Of a stretch of 64,000 nt of DNA, positions 39,547 to 51,296 are shown piece after piece (the stretch's first letter is position 1; the number at the start of each line of letters is the position of its first letter). The position numbers and the translations under genes are program-made. The DNA comes from Variovorax guangxiensis. Lineage in GTDB: Bacteria; Pseudomonadota; Gammaproteobacteria; Burkholderiales; Burkholderiaceae_C. Under the pieces are notes generated by a model. The model had not been told where the DNA came from, ran no database searches, and worked only from the letters and a program-made list of their open reading frames with translations. The stretch spans positions 372,001-436,000 of the forward strand of contig NZ_RXFT01000004.1 in assembly GCF_003952165.1 (NCBI RefSeq), read 5' to 3'.

Positions 39547-40359
39547 ATGGAACTCTACTTCTGGCTTGCCGCCTGCGGCACGCTCGCCGGCGTGACCACG
39601 GTGCTCTTCGGTTTCGGCGGTGGCTTCGTGGTGGTTCCGCTGCTCTACCACTTGCTGACGCACATGCGCGGACCGGAAACACCGGCTGCGCCCCATGCGA
39701 TGCAGATCGCGGTTGCGACCTCGACGTGCGTGATGATCTTCGGATCGGCGATGGCAACGGCGAAGCACCAGCGCGCGGGATCGCTGGATTGGGCGGTCAT
39801 CAAGCCGCTGGTCTTCGCCATTGCCGCCGGCAGCGTGCTCGGGGCAGCAACCGCGGCCGCGGTGGAGGGCAGCTGGTTGCGCTGGGCTTTCATCGCCTAC
39901 GTCAGCCTGACCGTTCTGGACTGCTGGCTCCGGCCCGGCTTTCTCCTGCAGCCGGCGCGAGAGGCCCGGCCCGCCCGGGCACGAAACGCATTGACGGGCA
40001 TCGTCATCGGCTGGATCGCGGCCTTGCTTGGAGTGGGGGGCAGCGTCATGACAGTCCCGTTGCTTCGCCGCAGAGGAGTGAGCATGACCGGCGCGACGGC
40101 CATGGCCAATCCGCTGACGCTTCCCGTCGCCTTGGCCGGGACGGCGACTTACGCGGCGCTTTCCTGGGGTGGAATGGCGTCCCTGGGGGCCGGGTATGTG
40201 GGCTATGTGGACCTGAGGGCGTTCCTTGCCCTGGTCGCGGGCTCATATGCCGGGATACGCATGGCTTCGCCGTTCATCGGGCGGATTCCCGATCAGGTAC
40301 ACGCCAGGGTGTATGTCGGGCTGCTGATTGCAGTGGTGGCGTCGATGTTGATCGGCTAG
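39547..40359 (+). CDS. TauE/SafE-family sulfite-exporter-like permease
   Basis: Product is 270 residues with about eight hydrophobic segments arranged as two halves. Each half has a Gly-rich signature of the family: LFGFGGGFVVVPLLYHLL near the N-terminus and LLGVGGSVMTVPLLRRRG in the middle. Members export or import sulfite, sulfoacetate or other small organic anions across the inner membrane; the substrate is not readable here. Confidence 0.9.
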   Translation: MELYFWLAACGTLAGVTTVLFGFGGGFVVVPLLYHLLTHMRGPETPAAPHAMQIAVATSTCVMIFGSAMATAKHQRAGSLDWAVIKPLVFAIAAGSVLGAATAAAVEGSWLRWAFIAYVSLTVLDCWLRPGFLLQPAREARPARARNALTGIVIGWIAALLGVGGSVMTVPLLRRRGVSMTGATAMANPLTLPVALAGTATYAALSWGGMASLGAGYVGYVDLRAFLALVAGSYAGIRMASPFIGRIPDQVHARVYVGLLIAVVASMLIG

Positions 40360-40454
40360 GCGGGGTGCCAGCGACCAGCCAGGTGGGGAGCTCCGTCCGA
40401 TCGGATCTGGTGAGGACCTCTTGGGAGCCTTCAGGATCGCCTGGGACCCTTGGT

Positions 40455-40528
40455 TGGAGCGGGTGAAGGGAATCGAACCCTCGTATGAAGCTTGGGAAGC
40501 TGCCGTTCTACCATTGAACTACACCCGC
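40455..40528 (-). tRNA. tRNA-Gly (anticodon CCC)
   Basis: On the reverse strand the acceptor arms GCGGGTG/CACCCGC pair. The D arm is GTTCAATGGTAGAAC, the anticodon loop is TTCCCAA and the T arm is GAGGGTTCGATTCCCTT. An encoded TCCA completes the 3' end. It closely resembles E. coli glyU. Length is 74 bases with CCA. Confidence 0.96.
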
Positions 40529-40644
40529 ATCTGGCAAGCCGCCGATTGCAAGGCTGCAGCCGGCGACAGGCGGGAGTATAGATGCATGCCATCCGAGGTT
40601 CGCGCCGCCGCGCGGGCCAGCCGACCCAACACGCCATACCGAGC

Positions 40645-41082
40645 ATGAAATCCAAGCCCTTTCGATTCGCCCTCAACGCCTTCCTGGCCGTGACCGCAGG
40701 CTCGGCCTTTGCCGGAACGATCACCTGCGTCCCCGCGCCGGGCGGTACCGGCCCGGCTCCCTGGATCCGCAAGATCGCCATCGACGAGCACTCGCGCACC
40801 GTCAACATGGACATCGTCCGCCACAGGACAAAAGACACGAACACCATGGGCAAGATGAGGGCGGAGTTGCTGGGCATGGAAGAGACCCAGGGCGGCGAGC
40901 CCGCCTACGTCTTCAACGCGATTCCGGCTGCGGGCGACGAGGCCACGAACCTCTTCAGGCTGTTCAAGGCGGGCGAGTGGCGGCTGATCAGCGCGGGGGT
41001 GGTGTTCATCGGCAAGGTGCCGACGCTGCGGGCGATCGAGCCGGGCAGGGTCTTCGATTGCAAGCGATCGGACCTTGGATAG
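40645..41082 (+). CDS. Hypothetical secreted protein
   Basis: Product is 145 residues starting with a Sec signal peptide (LNAFLAVTAGSAFAG, cleavage likely after AFA). The mature part has two cysteines (ITCVPA and FDCKRS near the end) that may pair. No family recognised. The ATG at 40645 was chosen because it places the signal peptide at the N-terminus; an upstream ATG at 40582 would add 21 residues. It is not obviously co-transcribed with its neighbours. Confidence 0.7.
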   Translation: MKSKPFRFALNAFLAVTAGSAFAGTITCVPAPGGTGPAPWIRKIAIDEHSRTVNMDIVRHRTKDTNTMGKMRAELLGMEETQGGEPAYVFNAIPAAGDEATNLFRLFKAGEWRLISAGVVFIGKVPTLRAIEPGRVFDCKRSDLG

Positions 41083-41351
41083 CCGGTCGGCAAGCGCTGC
41101 GAAATTTTTTTCGGGCGCTGCCTCTTTGGCGGGCATCGTGTTGCAAGCCACGCCAGGCAAGGCTTCCGAGCGATGCGCACACAGTTTTCCACAGCATTGT
41201 CCCCATCGAGGCGGGAAAACCTGTCATTGGCTTGTGGTATGGCGAATTCGTAGTGAAAAAGGGTAGCCCGAGGGTAGGCGCGCTCCGACAGACTCGGCGG
41301 CGAGCGCAGAGGAACATCGTCTGCACCGCATCCTGCGGAAAGGAGCGTGAA

Positions 41352-41651
41352 ATGACGTTCGACTTCTTGTTTCGCCCGAACCACACCGCGTACCTTCGAC
41401 GCGCGGCGGCCCTCCTGGAAGAAGCCCAGATGGCGCGCATCGAGCACCAGGCGGCGGCAGAGCATCACAGCGCGCTTGCCCGGATGTACGCCGAACGCGT
41501 CAGGCGTCTTGAGAACGAGCTCTATCGCCAGCCGCAGGGCGCGGCACATGGTGCAGCAGGGCTGGCGGCGGAAGCCGGTTCCGCGGACGAACGGCCACAG
41601 CTGTACTCGCTGGACGGAAGCCGCAAGCCGGGGCTGACCTCGGCGAGCTGA
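41352..41651 (+). CDS. Hypothetical small protein
   Basis: Product is 99 residues with a good ribosome site (AAAGGAGCG). The N-terminal two thirds are a charged amphipathic helix rich in Ala, Glu and Arg (YLRRAAALLEEAQMARIEHQ); the C-terminus is low-complexity. No family recognised. The 269 bases before it hold no other gene that I can support. Confidence 0.6.
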   Translation: MTFDFLFRPNHTAYLRRAAALLEEAQMARIEHQAAAEHHSALARMYAERVRRLENELYRQPQGAAHGAAGLAAEAGSADERPQLYSLDGSRKPGLTSAS

Positions 41652-41712
41652 GCCGGAGCGGACAAAGGGCGGCGAGCCTCGGCCCGTGCCGGGGCCGCGT
41701 TGTGGTGCGGCC

Positions 41713-41736
41713 AAAAAAATACCCGCCGAAGCGGGT
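41713..41736 (-). terminator. Rho-independent terminator, leftward
   Basis: On the reverse strand ACCCGC-TTCG-GCGGGT is followed by A and seven T. No protein gene ends just upstream on this strand, which suggests a small RNA. Confidence 0.8.
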
Positions 41737-42060
41737 TCGAGTTGCCCTTGTGGGCACGCTCTAAGCACTGACAGAGAGCTCTTCTTTTATGCGGCCCTGT
41801 TGCGTGACAGCATCGGTATCGTCGGCGCTCGCCCTGCGAGCGCGTGTCAGCCGGAAACAGGTAGTCGCCGTAGGACACTCATTAAAACGTGAACTATTTG
41901 GCAGATTTGCGGGGAGGCAGGGTCTTTCGGGACTGCTCGGTCGTATTCCTCACTTCGAAGTGTCGGTCCTGTCCGACAAGGCGGCGGCGCATGAAGCCCT
42001 AGATTTTGTGGGCTCGCTTTGAAGTGCGAGTTCTCTGTGCGTGACAGCACCAAGAGGTTC

Positions 42061-42088
42061 AACCCAGCCTTAGCGCTGGGTTTTTTTT
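42061..42088 (+). terminator. Rho-independent terminator, rightward
   Basis: AACCCAGC-CTTAGC-GCTGGGTT followed by six further T (eight T in total including the stem end). It is 410 bases after the nearest supported rightward gene. Confidence 0.85.
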
Positions 42089-42110
42089 GCTCGGCGTCTG
42101 CGTGCTTGCG

Positions 42111-42425
42111 TCAGAAAAGCTCGAACCGGAAGGTGGTGGTCTGAGGCTGGCTGAGCAGCGGGGTGGCAATCTCGCTGGCGTGCTCCCAGGCCTCGCGCCA
42201 GAGGCGGGCGTTGGCGATCTGAGATTCGCTCATCGAGTCGATGCCGGATTCGAGCTGGTTAAGCCAGGCCCGGTAGCACTTCACCAGGCGCGAAGAGGGA
42301 CCGATGCGCTGCTCGAGCAACCGCAGGAACGTGAAGCGCACCTCCATCAGGTCCCGGATGGTCAGGCTGGTTCCGTCCAGCCGGATGGTGTAGAGCTGCT
42401 CGCGGTTGGCTGAGTGATCGAACAT
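42111..42425 (-). CDS. Conserved hypothetical protein
   Basis: Product is 104 residues from the ATG at 42425; an upstream TTG would add five. It is helical and mildly charged (LMEVRFTFLRLLEQRIGPSS, ARLWREAWEHASEIATPLLS). No signal peptide, membrane segment or known domain is recognised. Confidence 0.6.
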   Translation of the reverse strand: MFDHSANREQLYTIRLDGTSLTIRDLMEVRFTFLRLLEQRIGPSSRLVKCYRAWLNQLESGIDSMSESQIANARLWREAWEHASEIATPLLSQPQTTTFRFELF

Positions 42426-42614
42426 CGGACGCGCATGCAACAGGGCCGCGAGCCGACTTGCCAGCGGCGCATGCAGCCGCGCTTGTCCGAAGGTCTCAGG
42501 CCTTGTCTCTATCTGGATAGAAAGGGGTGACCGGAAATATTAGCCAAGCACCTGTTGTGCGAAATGGAATCCGGGTTCCGGTTTGTCGCGATGAGTGAAC
42601 CACTTGCGCGCTGT

Positions 42615-43439
42615 TCAGCGCAGGAACACATGCTCCATGAACTGCCTGATCGGGTACTGGATCACCGTTTGTACCTTCGCCGGCAGTTCCAGCGGCCGCA
42701 TCAGCATCTTGAGCGTGGTGCCCGGGCTCAGGTGGGTGCGGATGGTGCTGTTCATGTCGGCGCTCAGGCGCTGCACGTAGGCCATGTCGTCGGCGCGTTC
42801 GGGCGAACGCGTCCTGACCACGTGGCGGATCGCGCAGTCGGCGTCCTCGCTCTTCAGTTCGAGCGTGCGCCGGCCGATGGTGCCCATCACGCGCAGGCGG
42901 CCCAGCTTCTCCTGCTCGCGGTAGCGCCGGTAGTAGCGGTAGAAGTGCTTGTAGTGGTTGACTTCGTCGGTGGCGATGCGCGTCGCCAGGTCCTGAAGCA
43001 CGGGTTCGTCGGTACAGCGGGCCATGGCGCGGTAGTAGGTGGCGGTGCCGGTCTCGACCACGCAGCGGGCGGTCATCTCGAGGCCTCGGGTGGGGGCGAG
43101 CAGCTCGACCTTGCAGTAGGTCGCGTATTCCTCCAGGAAGTTGCCGTAGGCGGTGTCCCAGTCGAACTCCGGCCATACGTGGCGCACGTAGGCGCGCAGG
43201 GCCTTGCCGTGCTGCAGTTCCTCGAGTTCCCAGTGCTGGGAGAGCCAGTCGGTGACTTCCTGGTCGCCCTTGAAGAAGTCCACCAGGTTGTGCGTGTACA
43301 GGTCGGAGCCGCTCTCGATGAAGGAGGCGGAGGTCACCAGATAGAAGAGGTTTTCGTCCGGGCGTACCTTGTCGAGCGCGATGCGCGAGAAATCCAGGTC
43401 TTCGATCGTCCAGTGCCTTTCGGCATCTTGGCTTGCCAT
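42615..43439 (-). CDS. Ferritin-like di-iron protein
   Basis: Product is 274 residues from the ATG at 43439. Four-helix di-iron motifs are visible: WELEELQHGKALRAY (ExxEExxH type) and IATDEVNHYKHFYRY (DExxH type). A further Glu lies in VVETGTATYYRAM. The pattern recalls acyl-ACP desaturases and related ferritin-like oxidases. The C-terminus is an amphipathic stretch ending in PIRQFMEHVFLR. It is divergent from alaS with a 264-base gap. The substrate is unknown. Confidence 0.78.
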   Translation of the reverse strand: MASQDAERHWTIEDLDFSRIALDKVRPDENLFYLVTSASFIESGSDLYTHNLVDFFKGDQEVTDWLSQHWELEELQHGKALRAYVRHVWPEFDWDTAYGNFLEEYATYCKVELLAPTRGLEMTARCVVETGTATYYRAMARCTDEPVLQDLATRIATDEVNHYKHFYRYYRRYREQEKLGRLRVMGTIGRRTLELKSEDADCAIRHVVRTRSPERADDMAYVQRLSADMNSTIRTHLSPGTTLKMLMRPLELPAKVQTVIQYPIRQFMEHVFLR

Positions 43440-43703
43440 GCGAACTCCTTGATCTTTTTTGTCCGTACAAGTACGGATGGCGCAGCCCCTCGTTGGTTCT
43501 CGTTTTTTGCGCCAGGACACATATTAGCCGTGGAGTGAGCATTGCGCTGTCGTCCGGCAGCCCTTGGCCGGCGCGGGCCGCATGGCCAAACCTATAATCG
43601 TTTGTTCAAGCAAATCAAGCAGTTAGGCCGGTTCGCCGCAGTGGGTTCGACATGAGGGTCGCCATCGCCGCGCCGCCCTCGACGGCAGAAGACGAATCCA
43701 AAG
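43440..43703. promoter_or_regulatory. Divergent intergenic region, ferritin-like gene / alaS
   Basis: The 264-base gap carries promoters for both neighbours. An AT-richer stretch with CTATAATCGTTTGTTC near 43590-43606 contains a good -10 box (TATAAT) for rightward transcription of alaS. No T-box or riboswitch-like structure is recognised. Confidence 0.55.
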
Positions 43704-46328
<2,625 letters not shown>

Positions 46329-46363
46329 CGGCCGGCAGCGCCACCGGAACGAGCACGCCACCC

Positions 46364-47380
46364 ATGCCAGAAGCGATCCCCGGTGAAGTGCTTGTGATGG
46401 GGGCGGGCACCATCGGGTGCTTCATCGGCGGAAGCCTGGCGGCGGCGGGCGTGCCCGTCACCTTCGTCGGCCGTCCGCGCGTGCTCGAGAAGCTCGCCAA
46501 ACATGGCCTGACGCTCACCGACATCGACGGCGCGACGCACAGGCTGCCTGCCGACAGGCTGCGCCTGAGCGGGCAGGTGCCCGCCGGCGCACGGCCCGCG
46601 CTGGTGCTGCTGTGCGTGAAGAGCGGCGCCACGGCCGAGGCCGCGGGCGAACTGGCCTTCTCGCTGCCGGCAGGCACTGCGGTGATCTCGCTGCAGAACG
46701 GCATCTCCAACTGCGCGGCCGCCGCGCAGACCGGCCCTTCGCTCAATGTGCGCGCCGGCATGGTTCCCTACAACGTGGCCGAGATCGGCCCCGGCGCCTT
46801 CCACCGCGGCACCGGCGGCCGGCTGGCCGCGGAAGACGACGCGGTGCTTCGCCCATGGCTTCCCGTATTCGAGCGCGCCGGCGTGCCGCTCGACCTGCAT
46901 GCCGACCTTTTGCCCGTGCAGTGGGGCAAGCTCATGCTCAACCTCAACAACCCCGTCAACGCGCTTTCGGGCCTGCCGCTGCGCGAGGAGCTCATGCAGC
47001 GCGGCTACCGCCGCTGCTTCGCTTCGCTGATCGAGGAGGCGCTGGGCATCCTCAACGTCGCGGGCATCGCCCCGGCGCAGGTCGCGGCGGTGCCGGCGCA
47101 CCGGCTGGTGAGCCTGCTGCGGCTGCCCGACTGGATCTTCCGCATCGTCGCGGCGCGCATGCTGCGCATCGATGCCAAGGCGCGCTCGAGCATGGCCGAC
47201 GACCTTGCGCTCGGCCGCCGCACCGAGATCGACGCGCTCAGCGGCGAGGTGGTGCGCCTCGCGCAGGAGCACGGCCTGAGCGCGCCGCGCAATTCGCGCA
47301 TGGTTTCGCTGCTCGAGGCCTGGCCGCAACAGCCGAAGCGCTGGACGGCACGGCAATTGCAGGACGCGCTGGGCTTGTAA
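46364..47380 (+). CDS. 2-dehydropantoate 2-reductase-family protein
   Basis: Product is 338 residues. The NADPH-binding motif is VMGAGTIGCFIGGSL, the family loop LLCVKSG and LQNGISN follow, and the catalytic Lys region is WGKLMLNLNNPVNALSGLPL. These define the PanE/ApbA ketopantoate reductase family. The family also includes paralogues with other substrates, so the pantothenate role is likely but not proven. It is probably co-transcribed with alaS. Confidence 0.88.
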   Translation: MPEAIPGEVLVMGAGTIGCFIGGSLAAAGVPVTFVGRPRVLEKLAKHGLTLTDIDGATHRLPADRLRLSGQVPAGARPALVLLCVKSGATAEAAGELAFSLPAGTAVISLQNGISNCAAAAQTGPSLNVRAGMVPYNVAEIGPGAFHRGTGGRLAAEDDAVLRPWLPVFERAGVPLDLHADLLPVQWGKLMLNLNNPVNALSGLPLREELMQRGYRRCFASLIEEALGILNVAGIAPAQVAAVPAHRLVSLLRLPDWIFRIVAARMLRIDAKARSSMADDLALGRRTEIDALSGEVVRLAQEHGLSAPRNSRMVSLLEAWPQQPKRWTARQLQDALGL

Positions 47381-47434
47381 CGTCCGGCCCTGTACCCTCG
47401 GCTGCGTCACGGCAGCTTCAAAAGGGTTGTTCTC

Positions 47435-48694
47435 ATGCGGGTCCTGATTCTCGGCAGCGGTGTCATCGGCACCTCGATCGCGTATTACCTGGCGCGTGCC
47501 GGTCACGAGGTGACGGTGCTGGAGCGTCGGCCGGCGCCCGCGCTCGAAACCAGCTTTGCGAACGCGGGCGAAGTCTCGCCCGGCTACTCGGCGCCATGGG
47601 CCGGGCCCGGCGTGCCGGTCAAGGCCGTCAAGTGGATGCTGATGCAGCACAGCCCGCTGGTCATCAAGCCGATGCTCGATCCGGCGATGTGGCGCTGGGG
47701 CCTTGCGATGCTGCGCAACTGCACGCAGGCGCGCTACGAGATCAACAAGAGCCGCATGGTGCGGCTCGCCGAATACAGCCGCGATTGCCTGAAGGAACTG
47801 CGCGCCGGCACCGGCATCGCCTACGACGAGCGCATGCAGGGCACGCTGCAGCTCTTTCGCACGCAGCAGCAGCTCGACGGCACCTCGAAGGACGTCGAAG
47901 TACTGCAGGCCTCGGGCGTGCCCTACCAGTTGCTCGACCGTGAAGGCTGCGTGCAGTACGAGCCCGCGCTCGCGGCGGTGAAGGGCAAGTTCGTCGGCGG
48001 TTTGCGGCTGCCGGGCGACGAGACTGGCGACTGCTTCAAGTTCACGCAGGCGCTGGCGAAGCTGGCCGAGGCCGAGGGCGTGAATTTCAGGTTCGGCGTC
48101 AACATCCAGGCTCTCGAGCACGACGCCGTCAAGGGCATCACTGCGGTGCGCACCGATGCCGGCAGCTTCACGGCCGATCGCTACGTGGTCGCGCTCGGCA
48201 GCTATTCGCCCGCGCTGGTCAGGCCGCTGGGCATCCGGCTGCCGGTGTATCCGGTCAAGGGCTTCTCGATCACGGTGCCGATCACCGACGCCAGTGGCGC
48301 GCCCGAATCGACGGTGATGGACGAGACCTTCAAGGTGGCGGTCACGCGCCTGGGCGATCGCATCCGCGTGGGCGGCACCGCGCAGCTCTCGGGCTTCGAC
48401 CTGCGGCTCAACGAGCGCCGGCGCGACACGCTCGAGCACGTCGTGACCGACCTGTTCCCCAAGGGCGGCAGCGTGCGCGACGCTTCCTTCTGGACTGGCC
48501 TGCGCCCCATGACGCCCGACGGCACGCCCGTGATCGGCTCCACCCGCATTCCCAACCTGATGCTGAGCACCGGCCACGGCACCCTCGGCTGGACCATGGC
48601 CGCGGGCACAGGCCGCGTAATGGCCGACCTGATTGGGGGCAGGGCGCCCGGCATCGACATGGAGGGCCTCACCGTGGCGCGCTACGGCGGCTGA
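47435..48694 (+). CDS. dadA: D-amino-acid dehydrogenase
   Basis: Product is 419 residues. The FAD-binding start is [20 protein letters not shown], then the DadA hallmark [20 protein letters not shown] and a C-terminal [20 protein letters not shown]. DadA oxidatively deaminates D-alanine and other D-amino acids at the inner membrane, passing electrons to quinone. No alanine racemase is adjacent. A strong terminator follows 30 bases downstream. Confidence 0.95.
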   Translation: MRVLILGSGVIGTSIAYYLARAGHEVTVLERRPAPALETSFANAGEVSPGYSAPWAGPGVPVKAVKWMLMQHSPLVIKPMLDPAMWRWGLAMLRNCTQARYEINKSRMVRLAEYSRDCLKELRAGTGIAYDERMQGTLQLFRTQQQLDGTSKDVEVLQASGVPYQLLDREGCVQYEPALAAVKGKFVGGLRLPGDETGDCFKFTQALAKLAEAEGVNFRFGVNIQALEHDAVKGITAVRTDAGSFTADRYVVALGSYSPALVRPLGIRLPVYPVKGFSITVPITDASGAPESTVMDETFKVAVTRLGDRIRVGGTAQLSGFDLRLNERRRDTLEHVVTDLFPKGGSVRDASFWTGLRPMTPDGTPVIGSTRIPNLMLSTGHGTLGWTMAAGTGRVMADLIGGRAPGIDMEGLTVARYGG

Positions 48695-48723
48695 CGCTTC
48701 GCTCCTTCTCCTCCACGCCAGGA

Positions 48724-48753
48724 CAGGGCGGCCCGAAAGGCCGCCCTGTTTTC
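48724..48753 (+). terminator. Rho-independent terminator behind dadA
   Basis: ACAGGGCGGCC-CGAAA-GGCCGCCCTGT, an 11-bp perfect stem, followed by TTT. It closes the alaS-panE-dadA direction and separates it from the catabolic cluster. Confidence 0.9.
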
Positions 48754-48876
48754 GTTGTGACACAAGAATTGGGGTTTTCCCTTAGTCATGAAGTTGTCTT
48801 CTTCGATATTCTTCGTGGCGTTCCATTAATAAATCGTTGTTTCTTTAGTGAGACAAAACCGAGCCAAACGGACACG
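48754..48876 (+). promoter_or_regulatory. Promoter region of the catabolic cluster
   Basis: This 123-base stretch is clearly AT-richer than anything around it (CATTAATAAATCGTTGTTTC near 48823-48843), between the dadA terminator and the first binding-protein gene. It is the natural place for the main promoter and for IclR-type control. I could not define -35/-10 boxes unambiguously. Confidence 0.55.
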
Positions 48877-49860
48877 ATGAAACAGACACGCCGCCTTGCC
48901 ATCGCCGCCGCCATTTCCATGGCCGCCGCTTGCGCCTCCGGACTCGCCTGGGCAGCCGACAGCTACCCCGTCAAGCCGATCACGCTGGTCGTCGCCTATC
49001 CGGCCGGTGGCGACACCGACGCGCTGGCGCGGCTGTTCGCCGAGAAGCTGTCGACGCGCGTCGGCCAGCCCGTGGTGGTCGACAACCGCCCCGGCGCCAG
49101 CGGCATCATCGGCAGCGCCTATGTGTCGAAGGCCACGCCCGACGGCTACACGCTGCTGCTCGCGCCCAGCACCTTCTCGATCGCGCAGCTGGTGCTCAAG
49201 ACCAACGGCTCGGGCTACGACGTGCTCAACGGCTTCACGCCCATCGTGCAGACGGGCAGCCAGCCGCTGTTCCTCGTGGCCGGCGGCAACAGCGGCCTCT
49301 CCACGGTGAAGGACGCCGTGGCCGCGGCCAAGGGCGGCAAGACGCTGAGCTACGCGAGCCCGGGCAGCGGCTCGCCGATGCACATCCTGGGAGAGATGTT
49401 CGCCCGCGCATCCGGCACCACGCTCGCGCATGTGCCCTACAAGGGCGTGGCGCCCGCCATCAACGACGTGCTGGGCGGCCACGTGCCCGTCACCTTCATC
49501 ACGCTGGGGCCGGTGGCGCCGTACATCGCCAACGGCAAGCTGCGCCCGCTGGCCGTGGCCTCGGCCCAGCGCTCGCCGCTCGCGCCCAACGTGCCCACGC
49601 TGGCCGAGCAGGGCTACAAGGACGTCGAGGTGACGGCCTGGAACGGCCTCTGGGGCCCGCGCAACCTGCCGCCCGAGATCGTGAAGACGCTCAACGGCCA
49701 CTTCAACGAGATCCTGAAGATGCCCGAGATCGTCTCTCGCATGGCCGTGCTCGGCACCACGCCCGTGGGCGGCGACGCCGAGGTGCTCGGCAAGACCAAC
49801 GCCGCCGACTACGCGCGCTTCGGCAAGGTGATCAAGGAACTCGGCATCCAGGCCGACTGA
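48877..49860 (+). CDS. Bug/TctC-family periplasmic solute-binding protein (1)
   Basis: Product is 327 residues with a Sec signal peptide (AAAISMAAACASGLAWA). Family motifs follow: YPVKPITLVVAYPAGGDTD, VVVDNRPGASGIIGSAYVSK, LAHVPYKGVAPAINDVLGG and VPTLAEQGY. These proteins bind small carboxylates, often aromatic acids. No TctA/TctB permease genes are nearby, typical of the expanded orphan Bug set in Burkholderiales. The ATG at 48877 gives the signal peptide at the N-terminus. Confidence 0.93.
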   Translation: MKQTRRLAIAAAISMAAACASGLAWAADSYPVKPITLVVAYPAGGDTDALARLFAEKLSTRVGQPVVVDNRPGASGIIGSAYVSKATPDGYTLLLAPSTFSIAQLVLKTNGSGYDVLNGFTPIVQTGSQPLFLVAGGNSGLSTVKDAVAAAKGGKTLSYASPGSGSPMHILGEMFARASGTTLAHVPYKGVAPAINDVLGGHVPVTFITLGPVAPYIANGKLRPLAVASAQRSPLAPNVPTLAEQGYKDVEVTAWNGLWGPRNLPPEIVKTLNGHFNEILKMPEIVSRMAVLGTTPVGGDAEVLGKTNAADYARFGKVIKELGIQAD

Positions 49861-49891
49861 CCCCCGCGACCGATCCACGGACCTCATTTCC

Positions 49892-50707
49892 ATGACCGAA
49901 CTCAAAGCCATCGCCGATCCATCGAGCCTGCAGGCACTGCTCGCCGAGCTGCCCGCCAACCTGCTGGCCGGCCGCCGCGTGCTCGTGACCGGCGGCGCGC
50001 GCGGCCTGGGGCTCGCCTTCGCGCAGTGCATCGCCGCCGCGGGCGCCAGCGTGGTGCTGGCCGACATCCTCGGCGAGCTGGCCGAGACCGAGGCGAAGGC
50101 GCTGCGCGAAGCCGGCCGCAACGCGCATGCGCTGCCCGTCGACCTGGCCAACCCCGGCTCCATCGTGGCCTGCGCCGACGAAGCCATCCGCCTGCTCGGC
50201 GGCCTCGACGGCCTGGTCAACAACGCCGCCATCACCAACTCGGGCGGCCGCGACGCGCACCAGCTCGAGATCGACGTGTGGGACCGCGTGATGAACGTCA
50301 ACGTGCGCGGCAGCTGGCTCATGGGCCGCGCCTGCCGCCGGGCGCTGGCAGAGAGCGGGCGCGGCGCCATCGTCAACCTCGCCTCCGACACCGCGCTGTG
50401 GGGTGCGCCCAACCTGCTGGCCTATGCGTCGAGCAAGGGCGCCGTCATTTCCATGACGCGCTCGCTGGCGCGCGAATGGGGCGGCGACAACATCACCGTC
50501 AACGCCGTGGCGCCGGGCCTCACGCTGGTGGAAGCCACCGAATACGTGCCGATGGTGCGCCACCAGAAGTACCTCGAAGGCCGCGCCATCCCGCGCGAGC
50601 AGCAGGCCGCCGACGTGTGCGGCGCCACCGTCTTCCTTCTTTCCGGGCTCGCGCGCTTCGTGACGGGCCAGCTGCTGGCCGTCAATGGCGGCTTCGCGAT
50701 GCACTGA
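49892..50707 (+). CDS. Short-chain dehydrogenase/reductase
   Basis: Product is 271 residues. The NAD(P)-binding motif is VTGGARGLGLAF, then NNAAI, catalytic Ser in LASDTALWG and YASSKG (Tyr and Lys). The C-terminal VTGQLLAVNGGFAMH is typical of the classical family. It follows the binding protein by 31 bases and precedes a cupin by 26, so it belongs to the catabolic operon. Its substrate is unknown. Confidence 0.9.
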   Translation: MTELKAIADPSSLQALLAELPANLLAGRRVLVTGGARGLGLAFAQCIAAAGASVVLADILGELAETEAKALREAGRNAHALPVDLANPGSIVACADEAIRLLGGLDGLVNNAAITNSGGRDAHQLEIDVWDRVMNVNVRGSWLMGRACRRALAESGRGAIVNLASDTALWGAPNLLAYASSKGAVISMTRSLAREWGGDNITVNAVAPGLTLVEATEYVPMVRHQKYLEGRAIPREQQAADVCGATVFLLSGLARFVTGQLLAVNGGFAMH

Positions 50708-50733
50708 ATTTTTCCGACCAAGGAGTACACCCG

Positions 50734-51282
50734 ATGAGCGACCTGTCCGAACAGCAGAAAATCAACGAAACCGCCGCCAGCAGCCTGGCGCAGCCCGAGG
50801 GCAGCAGCCTCGCGGAGTGGATGAACACCCGCATCGCGCGCTACGAAACCCGCAAGTACGACTGGGACGCGCTGAAGTTCCAGGCCGACTTCGATCCCAA
50901 GTTCCGCCGCGCCCAGATGCGCTACGTGGGCACCGGCGGCACCGGCGTCGCGAAGGACGTCAACACCGTCCCCGCCGAGCACTTCACCTTCTCGACCATG
51001 GTGATCCCCGCCGGCCACGAAGGCCCGCCGCACCTGCATACCGACGTGGAGGAAGTGTTCTTCCTGATCCGCGGCAAGCTCAAGGTGGTGATCGAGAAGG
51101 ACGGCGAGCGCTTCGAGACCATCATGACCGACCGCGACCTGATCTCGGTGCCGCCCGGTGTGTACCGCGAGGAGATCAACATCGGCGACGAGGACGCGCT
51201 GATGTGCGTGATGCTGGGTGCGAAGAAGCCCGTCACGCCGACCTATCCCGCCGACCACCCCCTGGCCAAGATCAAGCGCTGA
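50734..51282 (+). CDS. Cupin-domain protein
   Basis: Product is 182 residues. The cupin core has the metal-binding motif PPHLHTDVEEVFFLIRGKL (His, His, Glu) and a second motif near ISVPPGVYREEINIGD. Single-domain cupins of this type act as dioxygenases, isomerases or sensors. It has a good Shine-Dalgarno (AAGGAG) and lies between the SDR and hydrolase genes. Confidence 0.85.
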   Translation: MSDLSEQQKINETAASSLAQPEGSSLAEWMNTRIARYETRKYDWDALKFQADFDPKFRRAQMRYVGTGGTGVAKDVNTVPAEHFTFSTMVIPAGHEGPPHLHTDVEEVFFLIRGKLKVVIEKDGERFETIMTDRDLISVPPGVYREEINIGDEDALMCVMLGAKKPVTPTYPADHPLAKIKR

Positions 51283-51296
51283 GCGGACGCACGGCC

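Larger units (their letters stand above)
41652..42110. other. Gene-poor region between two opposed terminators, possible small RNA(s)
   Basis: No convincing protein-coding gene lies in these 459 bases. The interval has lower GC in places and several short hairpins (TGCCC-TTGT-GGGCA at 41743-41756). A reverse-strand terminator sits at its left end and a forward-strand terminator at its right end, so a transcript on either strand could originate inside. A GTGACAGCA motif occurs twice (around 41805 and 42040). Confidence 0.5.

Noticed and set aside
41789..42022. A 77-codon plus-strand ORF in the gene-poor interval
   Set aside because: No good ribosome site, no recognisable domain and mixed codon usage; a non-coding transcript explains the nearby terminator at least as well.
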